From: Campylobacteraceae bacterium
GTDB lineage: Bacteria > Campylobacterota > Campylobacteria > Campylobacterales > Sulfurovaceae
DNA: 28,661 nt
Direction: 5' to 3'
Assembly (NCBI GenBank): GCA_027079365.1
Contig: JALWVW010000025.1
Coordinates: 1 to 28,661, forward strand
The translations under genes were made by a program, and so were the position numbers. Of the stretch, positions 16,022-24,100 are shown one piece after another. The notes below the pieces were generated by a model. The model made no database searches. It saw nothing but the letters and a program-made list of their open reading frames with translations, and had not been told where the DNA came from. Position 1 is the stretch's first letter. Every line of letters begins with the position of its first letter.

Positions 16022-16027
16022 ATTATA
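16022..16027 (-). promoter_or_regulatory. -10 box of the receptor/YfiR-like/GGDEF-EAL operon
   Basis: TATAAT on the minus strand about 28 nt upstream of the receptor ATG at 15993. The DNA just upstream is occupied by a long inverted repeat. Confidence 0.55.
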
Positions 16028-16033
16028 CGCTTT

Positions 16034-16058
16034 TTTTGTCAAGAGACCCTTGACAAAA
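16034..16058. promoter_or_regulatory. 10-bp perfect inverted repeat at the receptor operon promoter
   Basis: TTTTGTCAAG (16034-16043) and CTTGACAAAA (16049-16058) are perfect complements separated by 5 nt. The dyad ends 6 nt upstream of the minus-strand -10, covering the -35 zone. It is flanked by A on the exit side in both directions, so it is not a classical terminator for the gene at 16083. Candidate operator. Confidence 0.5.
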
Positions 16059-16082
16059 TACCCATTACACTCACATGAAAAG

Positions 16083-17072
16083 CTAAAAGAGTCCTCTGTT
16101 TTTTTGCACCTGTTCAAAGCTTCTGAAGACATCTTTGTCCAGTGAATAGACAAAGGCATAGTTGTAGTGTACTGCTGTCAGTATTTCTCTGGCCTCTTCC
16201 ACAGTAGTAAACCAGTAAGGGCGGTCGACATTTTCTACTTTGGTCTTGGGTGGTGTGAGTACGATGCTTTTGACCCAGGTTGTCTGATAGCGTACATATT
16301 CTCTGGCCTTGACCACATTCTGTAGATCATCTGTAAAGATCAGTACTTTGTCGCTGGCACCCTGCGTGACAGTATGGAGAGTATTGTCTATGTAGAGTGG
16401 CAAAAAGTGCTTGGTGTATTGTATGCGGTCGATTGTATAGGGGAGGTCATGACTCTGGCAGAGGTAGACGACACGAAGCAGGTATTCCAGATGAAAAGGG
16501 ATAAGTTTGATATCCTGATAGACATATTTTCCGATACGAAAAGTACTCTTGAAGAGGGTATCAGAGACAGGATAGCCTTCTGCCCGCTTGTCTAGGCGTA
16601 CGGATTCGGGCTTGATCAGTCGCATAAGTTCCTCGTCGGTACTGACAAACAAGTGCCCGTCACCGTTGAGTATCTGCTCGAATGCTTTGTGCCATGTGTC
16701 AGACAGGAAGGTGATATTGCCTTTATGGGTCAGGATCATGCGCAACAAGCTCATCTCGTGTTTGTCTAGTAGGTAAAAATCTGCCTCTTTGGAGAGCAAT
16801 ACATAGCGCAGGAGTCTAAAAGCGGAGGCTTTGACCGAATCCACCTTGATCCATGCGATCTCAGGGTCAAGTATTTCGGTCTCTTCGCTCTCATAGATGA
16901 CTGCATAGGCACCGTTGGTGACAGCCTGTGGGATATCTTTGGTATTTGCAGCGAAAAAGAGATCTCCTTCTCCTATTTTGGAGGGGAAGGCCGAGGCACT
17001 CTCGACCGCCAGGATTTCAGGTTTGCTGGTCAGTGTGCCTTCGGTAAGGTTGAGTATGTCTTCTATCTTCAT
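16083..17072 (-). CDS. Mur-ligase N-terminal-domain-like protein without P-loop
   Basis: 329 residues. The first ~90 residues resemble the N-terminal domain of MurE/MurF ligases: DILNLTEGTL, then VESASAFPSKIGEGDLFFAA, then an Ala/Gly segment NGAYAVIYES, matching the pattern D-S-R-x-V-x-x-G-D-x-F-x-A ... G-A-x-A-V. The ATP-binding GTxGKT/S motif of the Mur central domain is absent, and the rest (about 100-329) has no motif I can name. It is therefore unlikely to be a working ligase. It starts at ATG overlapping the metG stop as TAATG, so it is translated together with metG. The role may be nucleotide-peptide binding or structural; I cannot assign one. Automated pipelines may label it peptidoglycan synthetase. 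Confidence 0.68.
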   Translation of the reverse strand: MKIEDILNLTEGTLTSKPEILAVESASAFPSKIGEGDLFFAANTKDIPQAVTNGAYAVIYESEETEILDPEIAWIKVDSVKASAFRLLRYVLLSKEADFYLLDKHEMSLLRMILTHKGNITFLSDTWHKAFEQILNGDGHLFVSTDEELMRLIKPESVRLDKRAEGYPVSDTLFKSTFRIGKYVYQDIKLIPFHLEYLLRVVYLCQSHDLPYTIDRIQYTKHFLPLYIDNTLHTVTQGASDKVLIFTDDLQNVVKAREYVRYQTTWVKSIVLTPPKTKVENVDRPYWFTTVEEAREILTAVHYNYAFVYSLDKDVFRSFEQVQKNRGLF

Positions 17073-19027
17073 TAGCTGACTGCTGTTCCGGTTTTTTTAG
17101 GCTTCTCTGGGCGCATGAGCACCAAACCCTCCTTGTCTTTGGCAGCAAGCACCATACCTTCGCTTTTGATGCCCATAAGCTTGGCTGGCTTGAGGTTGGC
17201 AACCAGACAGACCTGTGTATCGAGGAGCGCTTCGGGGCTGTACCACTCTTTGATTCCCGAGACTACTTGGCGGACATCACCGTCTCCGAGATCGACTTGA
17301 AGCAGGAGGAGCTTCTTGCTCTTGGGTACCTCTTCGGCTTGGATCACTGTACCGATCTTGAGAGAAGTCTGGAAGAACTGGTCGATACCTATCATCGCGA
17401 CACCTTCCTCTTTCTCCTCTGTTTTTGCTGGAGCTTTCTCTATCTTTTTCTCTTCAGTTTTTTCTACCAGTACCGCCTCTTCTATGCGCGGGAAGAGCGG
17501 CGGAATCTTCTCTACTGTAAACGTTGCGAGCATCCCCGCCTTTTGGATCAGCTTTTCATAGTTTTCCTGTGTGATTTCGAAGCCCAGAGCCCCTGCGATA
17601 GCGGTGGTGGTCTTGGGCATGACAGGGTGGAGCATGACAGCGACATTGGCGAGGATTGTGGCGATCAGTCCATTGAGTGCCATTGCCTCCTCTTCTCGTC
17701 CCTCTTTCATCAGTGTCCAGGGTTGATACTGATCGATGGCTTTGTTGGCTACCGAGAGTGGTCTCCAGAGCTCTTCGAGATAGCGGTGGATCTGCATCTC
17801 AAACAGCAGTGGCTCCAGCTTGGTGATGCTCTCCCTCATCGCATTGAGCTCTGCCTGATAGTATTTGCCTACCAGGTCACTCTCTATTCGCCCTTCGAAG
17901 TATTTGCCACTCATACCGATAAGGCGGTTGAGCAGGTTGCCCAGGTCATTGCCTAGATCAGAGTTGATGCGGTCGATTAGCGCACGCTGGCTAAAGTCCC
18001 CGTCCCCGCCAAAAGGCACCTCTCTGAGCATAAAGTAGCGGAAGTTCTCCAGTCCGTAGGCGTCGGCAACCTCTTTGGGGTTGACGACATTGCCCTTGGA
18101 CTTGGACATCTTCTCACCATTGCGTGTCCACCAGCCGTGTGCCGCAATATGTTTGGGCAGAGGCATCTCCAGACTCATCAGGAATGCCGGCCAGTAGATG
18201 GCGTGAAATCGGAGGATATCTTTGCCAATCAGATGCACACGTGCCGGCCACTGATCCATGTGGGTGTTATCGGTACCGTAGCCCAGTGCGGTGAGGTAGT
18301 TCATCAGTGCATCGAGCCAGACATACATCACATGCTTGGGGTCATTGATCGCCTCAGGAAGGTGCACACCCCAGTCGAAGCTGGTGCGGGTGACCGAGAG
18401 GTCCTCCAGTCCCGACTCTACGAAACGAATCACTTCATTTCTCTTGCTTCTTGGCAGGATGCAGTCTGGATTGTCATGGTACCACTGGAGCAGCCTGTCC
18501 TGGTAGTCAGAGAGTCGGAAAAAATAGCTCTCCTCCTCTACGATTGAAGTCGGTTTGCCGCATTCGGGACAGAATTCATCGTCTACCAGCTGTATCTTGG
18601 GAAAGAAAGTCTCACAGGAGATACAGTAGTGACCCTTATAGACATCCTTATAGATGTCCCCCTTGTCAAACATTTTCTGGAAGGCGAACTGTACACCTTG
18701 CTTGTGCTCTGTATCCGTAGTTCGGATAAATTTGTCATAGGAGATACCAAACTCATCCCAAAGTGCCTTGAATTTTCCGGAGATCTCATCGGCATAGGCC
18801 TGCGTCTCTTTGCCTCTGGCTTTGGCAGCCTCTTCGATCTTTTGTCCATGCTCATCGGTGCCGGTGAGGAAGAAGGTATCATGACCAACCATCCTGGAGT
18901 AGATCGCCAAGGCATCCGCGATGACCGTTGTATAGGCATGTCCGATATGGGCGACATCATTGACATAGTAGATTGGTGTCGTGATATAGGCCTTGCGACA
19001 GCTGCTGTTATCTGGGGAGTGTTGCAT
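17072..19027 (-). CDS. metG: Methionyl-tRNA synthetase
   Basis: 651 residues. It charges tRNA-Met with methionine. Class I signatures are HIGH (residues 27-30) and KMSKS (306-310). The connective domain has a zinc knuckle with CISC and CPEC Cys pairs. The helical anticodon-binding domain follows, then a Lys/Glu-rich linker (about 520-545) and a C-terminal EMAPII/Trbp111-like OB domain (IDQFFQTSLKIGTVIQAEEVPKS...), which promotes dimerisation and tRNA binding. The start at 19027 is supported by AAGGAAA about 6 nt upstream. It is the first gene of a two-gene unit with the Mur-like gene and is divergent from the pseudokinase gene. Confidence 0.97.
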   Translation of the reverse strand: MQHSPDNSSCRKAYITTPIYYVNDVAHIGHAYTTVIADALAIYSRMVGHDTFFLTGTDEHGQKIEEAAKARGKETQAYADEISGKFKALWDEFGISYDKFIRTTDTEHKQGVQFAFQKMFDKGDIYKDVYKGHYCISCETFFPKIQLVDDEFCPECGKPTSIVEEESYFFRLSDYQDRLLQWYHDNPDCILPRSKRNEVIRFVESGLEDLSVTRTSFDWGVHLPEAINDPKHVMYVWLDALMNYLTALGYGTDNTHMDQWPARVHLIGKDILRFHAIYWPAFLMSLEMPLPKHIAAHGWWTRNGEKMSKSKGNVVNPKEVADAYGLENFRYFMLREVPFGGDGDFSQRALIDRINSDLGNDLGNLLNRLIGMSGKYFEGRIESDLVGKYYQAELNAMRESITKLEPLLFEMQIHRYLEELWRPLSVANKAIDQYQPWTLMKEGREEEAMALNGLIATILANVAVMLHPVMPKTTTAIAGALGFEITQENYEKLIQKAGMLATFTVEKIPPLFPRIEEAVLVEKTEEKKIEKAPAKTEEKEEGVAMIGIDQFFQTSLKIGTVIQAEEVPKSKKLLLLQVDLGDGDVRQVVSGIKEWYSPEALLDTQVCLVANLKPAKLMGIKSEGMVLAAKDKEGLVLMRPEKPKKTGTAVS

Positions 19028-19066
19028 GAAGTTTCCTTAAACAAATGAGTTTATTTTGAAGAGTGT

Positions 19067-19072
19067 ATTTTA
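19067..19072 (-). promoter_or_regulatory. Possible -10 box of metG
   Basis: TAAAAT on the minus strand about 40 nt upstream of the metG ATG. It is a weak match, and no other good candidate lies in the gap. Confidence 0.35.
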
Positions 19073-19125
19073 GCTGAAAAATACTGTGTCGGTGGTGTTG
19101 GAGAGCCCTCTTAATTGTTTTATAG

Positions 19126-19131
19126 TATAAT
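19126..19131 (+). promoter_or_regulatory. -10 box of the kinase-nadK-recN operon
   Basis: TATAAT within TATAGTATAATCC. The predicted transcription start near 19138 rules out an in-frame start codon at 19115 and supports the ATG at 19160, which has AGAAGG (19145-19150) upstream. Confidence 0.6.
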
Positions 19132-19159
19132 CCTTGATAAAAACAGAAGGTGTGGATGT

Positions 19160-21112
19160 ATGTTTCTATGGCTAAAGAGGCTGTTTTCTGGGATGTCGCG
19201 TGCGCAAGAGCACCAAAGTGTGTACCCGCAGAGGGTCTCACTTCGCAGCCATTCGAGTTTTACGGATAATGAGCCGCACTTTGAAAAGAGTTCAGAATCC
19301 CTCCTGGAGTACCTCAGACTTAAATCCAAAAAAACCACAATCAAAGAAGAAAAATTTAACCTGAACAATGTCTTAAATGAACTTTCAGGCTCTTTAAGTA
19401 ATGATTTTATGGATAGTGGCGTAGAGCTGATCTTTGATATTGATAAGGCAGCCCCTAAGAGTCTGATCGGTGACTCGCTGCAGCTTGGAAAAATCCTTGC
19501 AAGCCTGACGCGAAGCCTGATACAGAAGGACCCACATGCAGAAATAGAGATCAAAATATCCCAGCCAACTTCTTTGGGAAATGCCCACAGGCTACAGTTC
19601 AAGATCATTGATGCGGCTGTACATCTCTCCAAAGAGGAGTTGAAAGCTTTTTCGGTACCGTATTATGACGAGGCACTGAAAAAATATATTAAATTGGAAT
19701 TTTATGTTACTAAGGAGATCGTCTCTCTGATGGGGGGCACACTGGATATCAAAAGCAGTCCCAAAGAGGGTACGACAATGCTCCTGAATGTTCCTTTCAG
19801 GCGGGACGAGGAAGCGGGCTATAGAAAATACAGGCTGCCCTCCAAGGAGATGGTCGGAAAAAAAGTATTTCTCGTGGACAGCAATGATAATTCTGCGCTA
19901 GCGATCAAAAAAATGCTTTCCTACTTCCAGCATAAAGTGGATATTCTCTCTGCGGAACAGTTCCAGAATAAAAAAGTGAACCTCTCCCCTTATGATATTG
20001 CTATTTTTGATGAAGAGATGCTGACACCGCATGTGATCAGCTATCTTAAAAACCTTAAAAAACGCAACCCTATCAAGATCGTACTTCTTTCCAGTATTTT
20101 CCGTTCCAAACATATGGACAGGTATGGCGCACTCTCTGTGGTCGATGCTATGGCAGACAAGCCTTTTTCGCAGGAGAGAATTTTCGAGATGCTTTTGGAT
20201 CTGGCGCGTGTCATTGAGAAGAAAAAGCATACGGGGTTACCGGAAAAATCTGATACCCACACTGCACCTGAAACACGCACAGTGCATCGGACACTGTTTG
20301 AAAACAGACCGGGTATCCATGCAGAATCCTTTGCGGATTTTTCCGGAAATTCACTGTTGGTAGTAGATGATAATCGGATCAATCAGAAGATACTGCTGCA
20401 TGTGCTGGGTAGATCCGGAATGGAGATTGAGACAGCCAATGATGGGCAGGAGGCAGTCAACAAGATTTTGAATCCGGCCAAAAAGTATGATATGGTACTC
20501 ATGGATATCAATATGCCTGTCATGGATGGCTATATGGCGACAGCCATGATCAGAAAGAACAGTGCCTACAAAGAGATGCCTATCGTGGCGCTGACAACAC
20601 TGATCCTGGAGAGCGAGATAGAGAAGATGTTCGCACGGGGTGCCAGTGGGTATTTGAGCAAGCCACTTGAAGTGGGGAGGCTTTATGCTGCTTTTGAGTT
20701 TTTTCTGCAAAAACACCATCGAAAACCTCCTCCGATCACAAGAGCAGCGTATGTAGAGGGGCAACTTGACGGGCTGGATGTGGCACAGGGGATACGCCAT
20801 GTGCATGGCAATGCTGTGCTCTATATGGAGATACTGAAAGAGTTTATGGCCGTATATGGACAGAGTGCCCAGATGATGAGAAATCTGGCAGATGACCGCA
20901 ACTATGCACAGATCAAGATGCTGTGTGAAGATATGCGCAATTTTACCAATACCATAGGGGCGCACAAAGTGTATATGATCACAGACGAGATGTACAAATT
21001 GTTTCTCTATAACAATGAGCAGAGAGTGCCTCAATATATAGAGTCTTACAGAAGAGAGTTCGAAAAGTTGGGGAACGCTATTGAAGTGTACCTAAAAGGG
21101 AGTATGCAATGA
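19160..21112 (+). CDS. Pseudo histidine kinase with two receivers and an HPt-like domain
   Basis: 650 residues from the ATG at 19160, cytosolic (no membrane helix). Residues about 45-80 match only the second DHp helix (SSESLLEYLRLKSKKTTIKEEKFNLNNVL); the His-bearing first helix is missing. The ATPase-like domain keeps the scaffold (GDSLQLGKILASL, EIVSLMGGTLDIKSSPKEG) but the N-box Asn is Ser119, and the DxGxG and GTGLGL motifs are lost, so kinase activity is not expected. A first receiver (about 228-340) has Asp284 but is otherwise atypical. A second receiver (about 402-520) is canonical: VVDDN, LMDINMPVMDGY with Asp449, and a YLSKPLE Lys. The C-terminal helical domain (about 545-648) resembles HPt, but the phosphoacceptor His position in AHTLKGxxxNIGA is Glu590. 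The next gene, an active hybrid kinase, overlaps by ATGA. Likely a partner or scaffold of that kinase. Confidence 0.8.
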   Translation: MFLWLKRLFSGMSRAQEHQSVYPQRVSLRSHSSFTDNEPHFEKSSESLLEYLRLKSKKTTIKEEKFNLNNVLNELSGSLSNDFMDSGVELIFDIDKAAPKSLIGDSLQLGKILASLTRSLIQKDPHAEIEIKISQPTSLGNAHRLQFKIIDAAVHLSKEELKAFSVPYYDEALKKYIKLEFYVTKEIVSLMGGTLDIKSSPKEGTTMLLNVPFRRDEEAGYRKYRLPSKEMVGKKVFLVDSNDNSALAIKKMLSYFQHKVDILSAEQFQNKKVNLSPYDIAIFDEEMLTPHVISYLKNLKKRNPIKIVLLSSIFRSKHMDRYGALSVVDAMADKPFSQERIFEMLLDLARVIEKKKHTGLPEKSDTHTAPETRTVHRTLFENRPGIHAESFADFSGNSLLVVDDNRINQKILLHVLGRSGMEIETANDGQEAVNKILNPAKKYDMVLMDINMPVMDGYMATAMIRKNSAYKEMPIVALTTLILESEIEKMFARGASGYLSKPLEVGRLYAAFEFFLQKHHRKPPPITRAAYVEGQLDGLDVAQGIRHVHGNAVLYMEILKEFMAVYGQSAQMMRNLADDRNYAQIKMLCEDMRNFTNTIGAHKVYMITDEMYKLFLYNNEQRVPQYIESYRREFEKLGNAIEVYLKGSMQ

Positions 21113-24100
21113 TGCAACGAATCAGTGACTATGTGGCGTCATGGTTTAAAAAAGAAGAGCTACCTGCCCGAGAGAAAAGGGTTTTACCAAAAAAGGAAGC
21201 TTCGGTACCCTATAGCCAAAGAGATATGTTCTTTGCCAATATGTCGCATGAGATAAGAACACCTGTCAATGGTATTGTGGGATTTACGCAACTGCTCAAA
21301 GAGACAGGACTCAGTAAAGAGCAGCACGAACTGGTCAATACGATTCACTCCAGCTCTATGCATTTGCTTGGACTGGTCAATGATATTTTGGATTTCTCGA
21401 AGATCAATGCGCACAAGATGGTGCTGGAAGAGACAGAGTTTGATCTTTTTCGTCAAATTGAAGATACGATAGAGACCTATGCCGCTGCGGCACAGGAGAA
21501 GGATATTGTACTGGGGCTTTATATGGATCCGACCATCGTGCCGAGTCTGATCGGTGATCCCAGCAAGCTTTCACAGATTTTGATTAACCTGGTGAGTAAT
21601 GCGGTAAAGTTTACAGACGCACTGGGTCGTGTGGATATCCTGGTTGAAAAACTTGCCGAAAGTCAGAAAACAGTTACGCTGCGTTTTAGCGTCAAAGACA
21701 CAGGGATAGGGATAGGTGTCGGAGCGCAGAAGACAGTTTTCAATGCGTTTACTCAGGAAAATTCAAGTATCAGCAGAAAATTCGGTGGCACAGGCTTGGG
21801 TCTGGCAATCTCCAGTGAACTGGTCAAGTTGATGGGCGGTGAGTTGGCACTGGAAAGTGAAAAAGAGAAGGGGTCTGAGTTTTATTTTTCCCTGACATTT
21901 GAAAAGGTAAGGGTGCAGGAGCGGGAGATCTATGCAGATCGCTACAGGGGTTTGAGCGCCGGTATCGTATTGCCAAAACGGGAAGGACTGCGGGGAGCGG
22001 AGGATAACCTAAAATCCTACATAGCGTACCTTGGTGTAGATGTGAGGTTCTATAACAGTGTTGAGATAGTCTCTATGGATCCCAAAGTATTGCCGGATTT
22101 GCTCTTTGCAGATGAGCGCTATAGTGGCATCTCATTCAAAGATCTCTGTAAACTCCCTGTCAAAGTCATTTCTCTCTCTCCGATCAACAGACAAGGAGCA
22201 GGAGAGGAGCAGGAGTGCCTCTGTAAAAATATCTATAAGCCGGTCAATCTTACCAAGACGATCAGGGCATTTGAGGCATGTCTTGAGAGCGATACTCCCT
22301 CCAGCCAGGAAAGCATGTTTACCAACAGAAACTTCAAAGGGTTTAAGGCTCTGGTGGTCGATGATAATCGCGTGAATCAAAAGCTGATGATGCAGGTACT
22401 GGAGAATATGCAGCTGGATGTGGAGCTGGCTGCTGATGGAGCAGAGGCGTTGATGCACTATATGAGCTCTGATTTTGATATCCTGTTTATGGATATACAG
22501 ATGCCTGTGATGGATGGACTTGAAGCAGCAGAAAAAATCATCGCCTATGAGAAGGAAGAGGGGAAAAATCATACGCCTATTATCGCCTTGACAGGCAATA
22601 CAGAGAGTGCACATATGCAAAAGTATAGTGATGCGGGGATGGATGGCATCATGTCTAAACCAGTCGATATGACAGTGATGGTCTCTTATCTCAATCAATA
22701 TTTGGCAACACAGAAGCTTGCACAGCAGATTGGAAAAGCAGAAGCAGAGTTCAGTGGAGCCAAAGTACTGATCATAGAAGAGAACAGTATCAATCAGAAA
22801 CTGATAGAACAGGCATTGGCAAGCAAAGGTGTGAAAAGTGTGCTTATCAACAGAGCCAGTACCTTTATGAATGTATACCGCAAAGAGGTATTTAATATGA
22901 TCTTTGTGAGTGCCAGCATGCCAATGATGGCGGCCTCCAAGATCATTCAGGACATAAGGCTTCATGAGAAGAAAAAAGGACTAGATACTGTGCCTATCAT
23001 TGTGCTTGTCCCCTCAGATACTTCTGATGCTATGTGTGAAAACTATAGAAAGTCTGGGGCACAGGGCTGTCTCCCTAAGCCTTTGGAGATTGATGAGATC
23101 AAGCTGCAGCTGGACAGGCACATGCAGGCTGTAGCACCAAAGCAGGAGATGATAACAGATGATGAGGTGCACGTGGGAAGAGGGGAGGAGCAGGAGAAGG
23201 ATAGCCCTGAGGATGAAGCAGTGGTTGAGCCTGTAGGTGATATACCAACTCCAGGAACTGAAACACTGGCCTTGGCAGGTCTGGCAGCAGCACTCTCCTC
23301 GGAGGACGACGAGGTGCACACAGAAGCAGAGCAGGCAGAGGAGATCGAAGAGAAGAAGAGTGGTGAGTCAGGCTATCATCAGTGGAATGACGAAGAGCCA
23401 CTGCCTATGCTAAAAGAAGAGCTTGGTATCATCCAGAATCATGAAAACCTGGATCAAACAACAGAAGAGAGAGGCGAAGCAGGAGAGACAGTATATCCAG
23501 TGGAAGCACTTGATCTTCTGTCTGAAGCAGCAGAAGAGATGCCGGAGCTTAGAGAAACAGAGCAGAAGCAAGAGACCGAAGAGCAGAGTGCCACTGAAAA
23601 TGAAGCACTATCTGAGTCTCTGATTAAAATGCCATCCTTGGGGAAGGGAGCACTTACCTCAGGTGGTCTGACAACAGCACTTTCTTTGAATGATGACAAG
23701 ACGCAAGAGAGAAGAGAGCAAGAAGAGCAAGAACAAAGAGAGAAAGAAGAGAAAGCAGCGAGAGAGAAAGCTGAGCAAGAACAAAGAGAGAAGGAAGAGA
23801 GAGAAGAAGCGGAAAGAGTAGAGAAAGAAAGAAAAGAGAAGGAAAGAAAAAAGAAAGAAGCACGAGAGAAGAGAGAAAAGGAAGAGAAAGAAAAAGCAGA
23901 GAAAGAAAAAGCAGAGAAAGAGGCGCGAGAGAAAGCGGAGAAAGAACAAAGAGAGAGAGAAGAAAAAGAAGAAAGAGAAAAGGCAGAGAGAGAAAAAAAA
24001 GAGAAGGAAGCGCGAGAGAAAGAGGCGCGAGAGAGAAAAGAGAAAGAAGAAAAGGCAGAGAAAGAGCTGAGAGAGAAAGAAGAGAGAGTGGCGCGAGAAA

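Noticed and set aside
16034..16058. Reading the inverted repeat as a rho-independent terminator for the Mur-like gene
   Set aside because: The stem is followed by A, not T, in both orientations.
19115..19159. Longer N-terminus for the pseudokinase starting at 19115
   Set aside because: The best -10 box (19126-19131) lies inside it, so that codon would not be transcribed; the ATG at 19160 has a ribosome binding site.
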